Made by a program: the position numbers and the translations under genes. A model generated the notes under the pieces. It worked only from the letters and a program-made list of their open reading frames with translations, made no database searches and was not told the origin of the DNA. Positions 7,998-15,101 of a DNA stretch of 64,000 bases are shown in pieces. Origin of the DNA: Pseudomonas sp. GD03944 (GTDB lineage: Bacteria > Pseudomonadota > Gammaproteobacteria > Pseudomonadales > Pseudomonadaceae); the NCBI RefSeq assembly GCF_029839275.1, contig NZ_JAOCAH010000001.1, forward strand, positions 682,001 through 746,000, given 5' to 3'. How positions within the stretch are numbered: position 1 is the first letter of the stretch; each line of letters begins with the position of its first letter.

Positions 7998-9467
7998 ATG
8001 TCCCTGCGCCCCAAACGGCACATGCAAACCTCGCTGGTGTTACTGCTCCTGTTCCTCCTGGGCAGCGGTTTTCTGACCACGTCGCTGCTGAGCTACTACG
8101 CCTCGCGCGACAGCATTCGGCAGAACATCGTCAACACCGAGCTGCCGTTGACCTCGGACACCATCTATTCCGAGATCCAGAAAGACCTGATCCGCCCCAC
8201 CCAGATCGCCTCGATGATGTCGCGCGACACCTTCCTGCGTGACTGGGCGCTGGCCGGCGAGCAGAACCCGGAACCCGTCACCCGCTACCTGCGTGAAATC
8301 CAGGACCACTACGGCACCTTCACCGCCTTCTTCATTTCCGAAACCACCCGCACCTACTACCAGGCCAAGGGCGTGCTCAAGGAGGTGCAGGAAGGAGAAC
8401 CGCGCGACGCCTGGTACTTCCGCGTGCGCAACATGGACGAACCCTACGAAATCAGCGTCGACCCGGACATGGCCAACGCGGACCGGCTGACTTTCTTCAT
8501 CAACTTCAAGGTGTTCGACTACCAGGAACGCTTCATCGGCGTGGCCGGTGTCGGCCTTACCGTGGATGCCGTGGTCAAGCTGGTGGACGACTACCAGAAG
8601 CGCTACGACCGCAACATCTTCTTCACCGACCGCCACGGCAACCTGGTGCTGACCGGTGCCGAAGGCGGCCCCATGGGTGCCCGGCGTGGCCAGCACCTGA
8701 GCGACGTGCCCGATATGGAAAAGCTGCTGGCCGTGCTGCCGCAGCCCAAGAGCGGCAACTACCGCTACGACGAACACCAGCGCAACCACTTCCTCAACGT
8801 GCGCTACATCCCCGAACTCGAGTGGTTCCTGTTCGTCGACAAGCATGAAGAAGGGGCGCTGGCCGGCGTCCGCCACAGCCTGTACCTCAACCTGTTGATC
8901 TGCCTGCTGGTCACCGTCATCGTGCTGACCCTGGTCAGCCTGGTGATCCGTCGCTATCAACAGCGTATCGCCGCCCTGGCGACCACCGACAGCCTGACCG
9001 ACCTGCCCAACCGCCGCGGCTTCGAGCTGCACATGGAGCAGGCCCTGCAGGAGGCGCAGCGCGACAGCAGCCCGCTGTGCGCGGTGCTGCTGGACCTGGA
9101 CAACTTCAAGCAGATCAACGACCGGCACGGCCACCTGGCCGGCGACGAGGTGCTGCGCCGCTTCGCCGAGAATCTGCGCGGCACGCTGCGCCAGTCCGAC
9201 ATCCTCTGCCGCTGGGGTGGCGAGGAATTCATCCTGCTGCTCAAGAACACCGACCGTCACGCCGCCCATGAGCTGGCCGAAAAACTGCGTCAGCACTGTG
9301 CCGGACAGCGCTATTCGGTGGGCGGTGAAGCGCTGCAGGTCACCGTCAGTGCCGGCCTCAGCCAGTGGCAGTCGGGCGAAGGCCTGCATGACCTGCTCGG
9401 CCGCACCGACCGTGCCCTGTACCGGGCCAAGCAGGCCGGGCGCGACCGCGTCTGCGAAGAACACTGA
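7998..9467 (+). CDS. Membrane diguanylate cyclase with periplasmic dCache-like sensor domain
   Basis: This 489-residue protein makes cyclic di-GMP. The N-terminal membrane helix (about 12-33) is followed by a periplasmic sensor of about 270 residues resembling dCACHE, a second helix (about 297-318) and a C-terminal GGDEF domain. The active site is intact as GGEEF (about residue 408), and an RxxD inhibitory site (RQSD) lies five residues before it, so product inhibition is likely. The ligand is unknown. The next gene overlaps its stop by one base. The c-di-GMP theme recurs in the PilZ-like gene at 50.4 kb. Confidence 0.92.
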   Translation: MSLRPKRHMQTSLVLLLLFLLGSGFLTTSLLSYYASRDSIRQNIVNTELPLTSDTIYSEIQKDLIRPTQIASMMSRDTFLRDWALAGEQNPEPVTRYLREIQDHYGTFTAFFISETTRTYYQAKGVLKEVQEGEPRDAWYFRVRNMDEPYEISVDPDMANADRLTFFINFKVFDYQERFIGVAGVGLTVDAVVKLVDDYQKRYDRNIFFTDRHGNLVLTGAEGGPMGARRGQHLSDVPDMEKLLAVLPQPKSGNYRYDEHQRNHFLNVRYIPELEWFLFVDKHEEGALAGVRHSLYLNLLICLLVTVIVLTLVSLVIRRYQQRIAALATTDSLTDLPNRRGFELHMEQALQEAQRDSSPLCAVLLDLDNFKQINDRHGHLAGDEVLRRFAENLRGTLRQSDILCRWGGEEFILLLKNTDRHAAHELAEKLRQHCAGQRYSVGGEALQVTVSAGLSQWQSGEGLHDLLGRTDRALYRAKQAGRDRVCEEH

Positions 9468-9670
9468 TGGACACCCTGCACTGCCCCCTGTGTGGCAACA
9501 GCAACCAGTGCAGCGTGGCAGCCGGCCGCGACGACGAGCCCTGCTGGTGTTTCACTGCACGCATCGACCCCGCTGCCCTCGAACGCCTCACGCCCGAACA
9601 ACGCGACCAGGCCTGCCTGTGCCCGCGCTGCGCGGGCGTGGTCGCAGAGTCCGGCGACACGGTGGACTGA
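9467..9670 (+). CDS. Cysteine-rich CWC family protein
   Basis: This 67-residue protein has a rubredoxin-like pattern of cysteines: CPLCG near the start, CWC in the middle and CPRC near the end. The spacing and length fit the CWC family common in Pseudomonas, probably a small metal-binding protein of unknown role. It starts on the last base of the cyclase stop codon and ends 6 bases before the pseudouridine synthase gene, a pairing usual for this family. Confidence 0.8.
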   Translation: MDTLHCPLCGNSNQCSVAAGRDDEPCWCFTARIDPAALERLTPEQRDQACLCPRCAGVVAESGDTVD

Positions 9671-9676
9671 ACGGCG

Positions 9677-10369
9677 ATGCGCCTGGACCGTTTTATCAGC
9701 AACTTCCCCCGTTTCAACCGCCAGGACAGCCGCCTGCTGGTCAGCGCCGGGCGCGTGCGGGTGGACGGCGCAATCGTGCGCGACGGGCGCCACGAGGTGC
9801 GCAGCTTCCAGCGCGTCGAACTGGACGACGAACTGCTGCAGGCCGGCCACAGCGCCCAGTACTGGATGCTGCACAAGCCGGTCGGCGTGGTCAGCGCCAC
9901 CGAGCACGACGAACACCGTACCGTGCTCGACCTGCTGGATGTGTCGGACAAAGGCGACCTGCACCTGGCCGGGCGCCTCGACCTCAACACCAGCGGCCTG
10001 CTGCTGATCACCAACGACGGCCAATGGTCGCGGCGCATCACCCAGCCGCAGCAGCGCAAGCCCAAGGTCTACCTCGTCACCACCGAACAACCGATCACCG
10101 ATGAGTACGCCGAGGTGTTCGCCCGTGGCCTGTATTTCGCCTTCGAAGACCTCACCACCCTGCCCGCGCAGCTCCAGCTGCTCGGCAGCCACAGCGCCCG
10201 CCTGACCCTCTTCGAGGGCCGCTACCACCAGGTCAAGCGCATGTTCGGCCACTTCCGCAATCGCGTGGTCGCCCTGCACCGGGAAAGCATGGGCGAGATC
10301 ATCCTCGACCCCGCCCTGCAGCCTGGCGAGTACCGGGCGCTGACCGCCGACGAAATCGCCAGCGTCTAG
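9677..10369 (+). CDS. rsuA: Pseudouridine synthase, RsuA family (16S rRNA Psi516 type)
   Basis: This 230-residue protein has an N-terminal S4-like RNA-binding domain (MRLDRFISNFPRFNR) and a pseudouridine synthase core. The catalytic Asp is in GRLDLNTSGLLL (about residue 102), and the second conserved motif is EGRYHQVKRMFG. These are hallmarks of the RsuA/RluB/E/F group, and the length fits RsuA, which modifies U516 of 16S rRNA in E. coli. RluF-type specificity is not excluded. It follows the CWC gene by 6 bases and is probably cotranscribed. Confidence 0.87.
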   Translation: MRLDRFISNFPRFNRQDSRLLVSAGRVRVDGAIVRDGRHEVRSFQRVELDDELLQAGHSAQYWMLHKPVGVVSATEHDEHRTVLDLLDVSDKGDLHLAGRLDLNTSGLLLITNDGQWSRRITQPQQRKPKVYLVTTEQPITDEYAEVFARGLYFAFEDLTTLPAQLQLLGSHSARLTLFEGRYHQVKRMFGHFRNRVVALHRESMGEIILDPALQPGEYRALTADEIASV

Positions 10370-10374
10370 AAACC

Positions 10375-10480
10375 GACCAGCGGTCAGCCATTCAGCGAGA
10401 AAGATGTGACTCACTCTTGCGGAGCGCAAAGGCGGCTGCTTAACTCGACTCACAAGGACTAGAAGTGACCAGACGGTCAC
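10375..10480. promoter_or_regulatory. Two GACC-N3/4-GGTC palindromes upstream of the phaG-like gene
   Basis: A perfect palindrome GTGACC-AGAC-GGTCAC lies at 10465-10480, and a shorter GACC-AGC-GGTC at 10375-10385. Palindromes with GACC/GGTC half-sites are typical operators of TetR-family repressors. They lie 250-360 bases before the phaG-like start in a 365-base gap with no gene. An AT-rich stretch near 10610-10630 could hold a promoter. The regulator is unknown. Confidence 0.45.
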
Positions 10481-10684
10481 TATCGACATCCAACCGCGCC
10501 ACCCGATTTCCGGCACGCTGTGCCAATGGATTCCTGCCTGGAAAAACACCCCGCATTCCGCCTTCACGAGGCCGGGAGCGTCGTGTCGTTTCAATCCTAA
10601 ACCGTTGAAAAATAAATAATTATAAAAATCTCCGCCTGACATCAGCGTGTCATGTCCGGGCGTTTTCCTGTCTGTCTGAATCCT

Positions 10685-10704
10685 GCGAACGGCACCCCGT
10701 TCGC
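10685..10704 (+). promoter_or_regulatory. Hairpin in the 5' leader of the phaG-like gene
   Basis: The perfect inverted repeat GCGAACGG-CACC-CCGTTCGC sits 18 bases before a strong AGGAGG site (10722-10727). In the transcript it would form an 8-bp stem just upstream of the ribosome binding site. It could protect the message or modulate translation; there is no T-run, so it is not a terminator. Confidence 0.5.
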
Positions 10705-10734
10705 CTCGTCCTACTTGCGCCAGGAGGAAACGAC

Positions 10735-11622
10735 ATGAGGCCAGCAACCGCAGTCGTCGAGATCAAAGGGAAATACAACGTACACACGGAGTTCTACGGC
10801 AACCCGGCAGCAAGCAAGACCATCATCCTGGTCAACGGCTCCCTGGCCACCACCGCCTCCTTCGCGCAGACGGTCAAGTACCTGCAGCCGCAGTTCAACG
10901 TGGTGGCCTTCGACCTGCCCTACGCCGGCCAGTCCAAGGCGCACAACCGCGACTTCACGCCCATCACCAAGGAAGACGAGGCGGCGATCCTGCTCAGCCT
11001 CATCGACCACTACGGCGCCAACTACCTGATGTCCTTCTCCTGGGGCGGTGTGGCCTCCATGCTCGCCCTGGCTCAGCGCCCGTCGACGCTGGAGAAGGCG
11101 GCAATCTGCTCCTTCTCGCCGATCCTCAACGTGCCGATGCTCGATTACCTGCACAAGGGCCTGCGCTTCCTCAACGCGGTGGACCGCGACAACATCGCCC
11201 TGCTGGTCAACAGCACCATCGGCAAGCACCTGCCGTCGCTGTTCAAGCGCTTCAACCACAAGCACGTCAGCACCCTGGACGAGCACGAGTACCGGCAGAT
11301 GTACGCGCACATCAAACAGATACTCAACATGGAAGCGCACTGCCGCATGGAATGCCTGCAGGCCATCGACGTACCGGTGCTGTTCGTCAACGGCGAGCGC
11401 GACGAATACACCTCGGTGGAAGACGCCTGCCTGTTCGCCCAGCACATCGAGCAGTGCCAGTTCTCGGTGATCGACAACGCCGGCCACTTCCTCGACATGG
11501 AACACAAGGCCGCCTGGCTGCAGAGCCAGCGCGTGCTGCTGGACTTCTTCAACGCCCCGACCAAACGCCTGCACAAACCCGGCACGGGTGACCTGCGCGA
11601 CCTGCAGGCCATGGCGGTATGA
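10735..11622 (+). CDS. phaG: PhaG-like (R)-3-hydroxyacyl-ACP thioesterase/transferase
   Basis: This 295-residue alpha/beta hydrolase-fold enzyme closely resembles P. putida PhaG as recalled. It has the same start pattern (MRP...V..I.G.Y.V.TEFY), the block INGSLATTASFAQTV-like (here VNGSLATTASFAQTVKYL), SFSWGG around the nucleophile elbow, VNGERDEYT and NAGHFLDME with the catalytic Asp and His. PhaG links fatty acid synthesis to medium-chain polyhydroxyalkanoate by releasing 3-hydroxyacyl groups from ACP. RhlA, the rhamnolipid lipid-precursor synthase, is the nearest relative, but the N-terminus and the 280-310 region favour PhaG. A strong AGGAGG site precedes the ATG. It is a single-gene unit. 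Confidence 0.88.
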   Translation: MRPATAVVEIKGKYNVHTEFYGNPAASKTIILVNGSLATTASFAQTVKYLQPQFNVVAFDLPYAGQSKAHNRDFTPITKEDEAAILLSLIDHYGANYLMSFSWGGVASMLALAQRPSTLEKAAICSFSPILNVPMLDYLHKGLRFLNAVDRDNIALLVNSTIGKHLPSLFKRFNHKHVSTLDEHEYRQMYAHIKQILNMEAHCRMECLQAIDVPVLFVNGERDEYTSVEDACLFAQHIEQCQFSVIDNAGHFLDMEHKAAWLQSQRVLLDFFNAPTKRLHKPGTGDLRDLQAMAV

Positions 11623-11706
11623 CAGCGGCCCGTCGCGAAACGAATGTGGCGGCACAGCGTTTGGCGCTTCATTTCCGCAGCAGGTTCCGGTATAAAGGCA
11701 CCCGCT

Positions 11707-11780
11707 GCGGGTGTCGTATAATGGTAATACCCTAGCTTCCCAAGCTAGAGCCGTGGGTTCGATTCCCATCACCCGCTCCA
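11707..11780 (+). tRNA. tRNA-Gly (anticodon CCC)
   Basis: The 74-nt gene includes the encoded CCA. The acceptor stem GCGGGTG pairs with CACCCGC. The anticodon arm CTAGC-TTCCCAA-GCTAG gives a seven-base loop with anticodon CCC, and the T arm carries GTTCGATTC. It is followed by an intrinsic terminator and by an AT-rich accessory block. A degraded copy of its 3' end lies at 14991-15014, so it appears to have served as an integration site. Confidence 0.96.
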
Positions 11781-11788
11781 GCTCTCAA

Positions 11789-11824
11789 CAAAAAAGCCCC
11801 GTCAGTGATGACGGGGCTTTTTCG
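11789..11824 (+). terminator. Intrinsic terminator after tRNA-Gly
   Basis: AAAAAAGCCCCGTCA, a short loop and TGACGGGGCTTTTTC form a GC-rich hairpin with flanking A and T tracts, 9 bases after the tRNA. It can act in either direction. Confidence 0.9.
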
Positions 11825-11904
11825 TTTCTGGGGGTTGGGAGGGTTTTGGCCGCAAAGGTTTGAACCGGAAAAGATGGCGCTTTGCGATCAGGTAGAAAAG
11901 GCGT

Positions 11905-11922
11905 TAGACAGGAAAATAAATC
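11905..11922. repeat. 18-bp direct repeat, left copy
   Basis: TAGACAGGAAAATAAATC occurs here, 125 bases after the tRNA end, and again at 15068-15085, 54 bases after the tRNA-like fragment. The pair brackets the AT-rich block with the tRNA 3' end and its copy, consistent with duplicated sequence at the edges of an integrated element. The different spacings show it is not one simple duplication. Confidence 0.6.
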
Positions 11923-11971
11923 TGCCCTCTTTTTCCTCAAACGGTTTAACCACTTGTTAGGAATTTGCGGG

Positions 11972-12802
11972 CTATGGAAAGGCAATCTTCCCAGCCTCAG
12001 CTAGGAGGATAGTTTGAGGTGCATAGTAATGACTTATGTGATGATTTTGAGGGGAGATTTCTACCCAAGCGCTTAACATGTCCTTACCGCCCTGCATTTT
12101 CCCGAAAAGCTCACAGAAAAACTCACTAAACCCGCTACCATTTCGATCAAACGTGAATACTATATTTGCTGTTTTAGGACCTGGAAGTATTGCTGCGTTC
12201 TGGATAGAGGCTGCATCATTCGGGGAGGCAAGTACGACAATTGCTGCATTCGTGAGTTGAACTATCTGGCGAACTCCAGAGGAGGCAACACCTTTAATAG
12301 TTCCATCCTCATTTAGATGGGCATAAACGAAGAGTATTTCTGCACTCGGAATTTGGTGATCAGGCACGGTAACTGATTTGAAAAATAGCGGTGATAGAGC
12401 TGTCGCATCTTCAGATAAAATGGCGCTAAGATCAGCGCCGGAAAGGTTGGCGAAGCCTATTGTTAGTGGGATTTTTGCATGCACAGCTGTTAGATTTTTT
12501 TTGCTCAAGCGATAAATTAAGTGCTGATGAATGGCCCGAAGGTGTTCCGATTTTAAATAGACCGTTTTTTCTATTCGCGCCGATAGCATGGACGCGAGGC
12601 CAAGTGCTCCGCCAATTAACCCCAGGAAAATGATAACTTTAGATTGGCCGCCCATGATTTTTATAGAAACACCTGCTAACAGCGCAACCCAGCACAGAAC
12701 AGCCAAGCTGATTTTTAGATATTTTAGTATTCGAAGGCGTCTCCCTACTGAAATAGTATTTGATACAAACTTTTCAAAAAACACATCCGACTCTGATGGC
12801 AA
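11972..12802 (-). CDS. Unknown two-helix membrane protein in the tRNA-Gly block
   Basis: This 276-residue protein matches no family that I recognise. Two hydrophobic helices (about residues 28-48 and 54-72) form an N-terminal hairpin, followed by a soluble domain of about 200 residues with mixed alpha/beta character (for example AEILFVYAHL and AAIVVLAS). The start appears to be TTG at 12802 preceded by AAGGA; no ATG occurs until about residue 50. Base use is AT-rich relative to the flanking core genes. A membrane hairpin fused to a soluble domain recurs among phage-defence effectors, but no such role can be shown here. Confidence 0.6.
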   Translation of the reverse strand: MPSESDVFFEKFVSNTISVGRRLRILKYLKISLAVLCWVALLAGVSIKIMGGQSKVIIFLGLIGGALGLASMLSARIEKTVYLKSEHLRAIHQHLIYRLSKKNLTAVHAKIPLTIGFANLSGADLSAILSEDATALSPLFFKSVTVPDHQIPSAEILFVYAHLNEDGTIKGVASSGVRQIVQLTNAAIVVLASPNDAASIQNAAILPGPKTANIVFTFDRNGSGFSEFFCELFGKMQGGKDMLSAWVEISPQNHHISHYYAPQTILLAEAGKIAFP

Positions 12803-13103
12803 AGAATTATTCCTTATGTGTCAATTGCATAGAGCAGCTGAAATCCTATTTTTCACGCGCCATGCGAAAGCGCGCTTATTGCTTAACTAATTAGGCTGTC
12901 GCATAACGCCCATTGAAGTACCTGGTAACACTCTTAGCCATGCAGCAGGCCCTTGATTTGCAAAGAAGTAATAATGAGAAACGCGATTCAGGTAGACAGA
13001 TAACAACATGGATGCCCACGCCTGTTCTCCTTTCATTCCCTAGCGTTTGCATAAGAGCCGGCTCCAGCCCGTGCCAGCGAGCGAAGCGAACGACCTATAA
13101 GCT
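12803..13103. other. Intergenic gap in the tRNA-Gly block
   Basis: I see no gene, terminator or clear repeat here. Short frames on the plus strand (12588-12890, 12913-13137) lack ribosome sites and family features. A TAACGCCC motif at about 12905 resembles motifs at 14660 and 24597 but is not part of a recognisable recombination site. Confidence 0.5.
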
Positions 13104-13609
13104 TTACAGTAGCGATGCGATATTTTTAGCCGCGTAAGCTCCAGCCTTAGCGATAGTCTGTACAGGCTTATATAAAGCGTAGTCGCTGCCAGCTAGTCGC
13201 TCCCCTGAGTCTTGGTGTTGTTTTTCTTCTTGCTGTATTGCGCGTAGCAATTCACATACATGAGGCTCCCCCTTGAACTTCTTCAGCACCACATCAATTT
13301 CAAGGTTCACGACCTCCTCAATTGCGGACGTACTTGCGCCAATTGCTTTGATTCCTAGCAAACCAATTAAGGCACCGTAAATCAGACCCGCAAAGAAAAA
13401 CAATCTATATGCAAGACACGGGCGTGCACTTCTGCTTACGAGAAGGCTCATGAAAATAAAGTATGGTCTTTTTCATGAAAACGCATATTGTCCAGATCAG
13501 GGATGGATGATCTAAAAAAATACCTGGCAACGCATTTATGCCCCCTGTAGACACCAGTGGCTCCTACCTCACATGCATGCTTTACCCTTAATTCTCTATC
13601 AAGGCTCAC
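13104..13609 (-). pseudogene. COQ7-like di-iron hydroxylase gene split by a one-base frameshift
   Basis: Read from a GTG at 13609, the minus strand gives a COQ7-type sequence: KHACEVGA then VYRGHK, followed by NMRFHEKDHTLF, and it stops at a TGA next to an A4 run (13453-13456, T4 on the coding strand). Adding one T at that run joins it to the downstream 115-residue frame, which has YGALIGLLG, AIEEVVNLEID and EEKQHQDS. Together they supply all expected di-iron ligands (Glu, Glu-x-x-His, Glu, Glu-x-x-His) and a length of about 169 residues. COQ7 enzymes hydroxylate demethoxyubiquinone; this would be an extra or variant copy. The GTG overlaps the DUF4166 stop (GTGA) after a GGAGA site, indicating coupling. 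It may be a real lesion or a sequencing error. Confidence 0.75.
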
Positions 13610-14157
13610 TGAGGTTTCTCCAGTTCCAACAACCCTTCATAGGAGACCAAGGGACCAATTATTGGCAAGGAAAATTCGACATGAAAACGGTACAGATCAT
13701 CGGCAATCGTCTTATATGCATCCGTATGTGGCATCAGCCATTTTGGAACTGGCATACCGAGAAAGCGAACACTTAAACAACGCCAGTACCAACCACCATC
13801 GACAACATCCACCGTCAATTTCATTTCTAGAGGCCCGGTTGACTCAAGCCAATAGCCAGACTCTATATTTCCGACGGCCTTGAACAGTGAGGTAACCGGG
13901 GTTTGATTGTTGAATGACCGCTTCCAAAACAACCCGTCAATGTCATGAGAAATAGTGATTCTTAACTGGTGTGTGCCAGGCCCAGGGAAGCGCATTTTTT
14001 TAGCCAGCCTACGTCCGATCAGTCCAGCCATTCCCGTCCCAAAAGATATGCGGACGTCGCCGGATAGTTGGCCGCCTCCCACATGCAATTCCTGAAGCAG
14101 GGGGTGGAGATTATTAAATTGTTCCCCAAACCAACTCTTGACTACATCAGCGTGCAT
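13606..14157 (-). CDS. DUF4166 domain protein
   Basis: This 183-residue protein resembles the DUF4166 family: an N-terminal FNNLHPLLQELH, a glycine-rich G-x-G turn in FGTGMAGLIGR, FWKRSF, and a C-terminal GPLVSYEGLLELE. The function of the family is unknown; members often sit beside oxidoreductases or lipid-modifying proteins. Its stop overlaps the GTG start of the COQ7-like gene, so the two form a coupled pair. The ribosome site before its ATG is weak. Base use is more AT-rich than in core genes. Confidence 0.72.
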   Translation of the reverse strand: MHADVVKSWFGEQFNNLHPLLQELHVGGGQLSGDVRISFGTGMAGLIGRRLAKKMRFPGPGTHQLRITISHDIDGLFWKRSFNNQTPVTSLFKAVGNIESGYWLESTGPLEMKLTVDVVDGGWYWRCLSVRFLGMPVPKWLMPHTDAYKTIADDLYRFHVEFSLPIIGPLVSYEGLLELEKPQ

Positions 14158-14228
14158 TTTTGGCCTATAGGGTTAGTGCTTGGTTGAGAGGGAGCTTAGT
14201 CGGCACCTGCGAACAGAAGCGCAGGGAA

Positions 14229-14247
14229 CCACAAGCGCAGCTTGTGG
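14229..14247. repeat. Hairpin between the 127-residue gene and the DUF4166 gene
   Basis: CCACAAGC-GCA-GCTTGTGG is a perfect 8-bp stem, enclosed by weaker complementary arms (GAGAGGG near 14186 and CCCTCTC-like near 14252). It has no T-run on the coding strand. It resembles the folded core of an integron attC site, but paired recombination cores in the right orientation are absent. Confidence 0.5.
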
Positions 14248-14268
14248 CCGCCCCTCTCGACGGCAGGG

Positions 14269-14652
14269 TTAGACGTTTTTGCTGGCTTCATAACTGGCGA
14301 ATGGGCCGACAAACGAGAAGCCACTATCAAGCTCGCTGACCACCTGGGATTGCTTAGGAAAGTGTTGCTCGAAATCTACCCAAGCTTCCTTCACGAAGGC
14401 ATCCCACTTGCGAGGATCAAGCTCATGAATTTTTCCATCGGAGATATCGACGAACTCGAACCCTTGAGACGTGAGCTTTGAAACCGCTGCGAAAGCCGCA
14501 GCCTCATGATCTGCTGCGGCGACGAATACTGGAACGTGCGCTCCGACCAAATTTTGAGGCATCTCTTTATTGCTGCCGCGCAAGACATGCAGAGTGAGCC
14601 TAAAGAGCTTGGCATTGCTGGATGGTTGTTTGGATTTGAACAGTCCAAGCAT
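14269..14652 (-). CDS. Hypothetical 127-residue protein
   Basis: No family is recognised. The protein is soluble and mixed in character, beginning MLGLFKSKQPSSNAKLFRL, with an acidic C-terminal half (HELDPRKWDAFVKEAWVDF). There is no signal peptide or membrane segment. It is AT-biased and on the same strand as the rest of the tRNA-Gly block. The ribosome site is weak, so the start is uncertain. Confidence 0.6.
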   Translation of the reverse strand: MLGLFKSKQPSSNAKLFRLTLHVLRGSNKEMPQNLVGAHVPVFVAAADHEAAAFAAVSKLTSQGFEFVDISDGKIHELDPRKWDAFVKEAWVDFEQHFPKQSQVVSELDSGFSFVGPFASYEASKNV

Positions 14653-14990
14653 GATGATTTAAACGCCCAACAGTGATTAGATAGTCTTCCGCACTAATCC
14701 AATAGCATAGAAGGCGGTATAACTACGAAAAATATCGATCTAAAAAATCAAAAAAAGCTATTTTCAAAAAATCACAAAGCAACTCATGAGCCAAAGCGTA
14801 TTAGTTTGACTTCCACATTCCACGCTCTCACTACTACTAAACAGATATACACGGGACGCTAGGTATCGCGCAAGACAGACAAAGCAACGTGTCGAAAACA
14901 CTGCAAGAGATAGCGGAAAAATGCCGCCGTGTGCAGCCTGCAAGGCTAGGAAAGTCGGTTGTTGCGGATCACAGCAAGGGGCCGGAAAGC

Positions 14991-15014
14991 GTTCAATTCC
15001 CATCACCTGCTCAC
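14991..15014 (+). repeat. Degraded copy of the tRNA-Gly 3' end (att-like)
   Basis: The sequence reads GTTCAATTCCCATCACC then TGCTCACCA. The tRNA 3' end at 11757-11780 is GTTCGATTCCCATCACC then CGCTCCA. They agree except for two substitutions and a short insertion, and the rest of the tRNA is absent. This is the expected footprint of site-specific integration into a tRNA gene and would mark the far end of an element spanning about 11.78-15.0 kb. Confidence 0.75.
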
Positions 15015-15067
15015 CACTTAGGGTTCTGACGAAGAAAGAGGATGCTTTAGAGCATTCAAGAAGGTGC

Positions 15068-15085
15068 TAGACAGGAAAATAAATC
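15068..15085. repeat. 18-bp direct repeat, right copy
   Basis: TAGACAGGAAAATAAATC is identical to 11905-11922. It lies just beyond the tRNA-like fragment and before the end of the SIR2-like gene. Confidence 0.6.
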
Positions 15086-15101
15086 AGCCTCCTTTCTCAG
15101 C

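Larger units (their letters stand above)
14653..15101. other. Gap carrying the tRNA-like fragment
   Basis: I see no convincing gene in these 449 bases. A minus-strand frame at 14764-15006 begins on the complement of the tRNA-like fragment and has no family features. The interval carries the degraded tRNA-Gly 3' copy (14991-15014) and the 18-bp repeat (15068-15085). No integrase remnant could be read. Confidence 0.5.

Noticed and set aside
10711..11772. Minus-strand frame crossing the tRNA and phaG
   Set aside because: It begins on the complement of the tRNA (MMGIEPTALAWEARVLP, a familiar tRNA artefact) and has no support; phaG on the other strand has clear homology.
14158..14268. Integron attC site between accessory genes
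   Set aside because: The hairpin and GGGTTAG motifs are suggestive, but the two core-like motifs are in direct rather than inverted order, no integrase gene is seen, and the TAACGCCC motifs at 12905, 14660 and 24597 do not form paired sites.
14764..15006. Integrase or other gene beside the tRNA-like fragment
   Set aside because: Both strands were read; no tyrosine recombinase motifs (R...HxxR...Y) appear, and the frame begins in tRNA-derived sequence.
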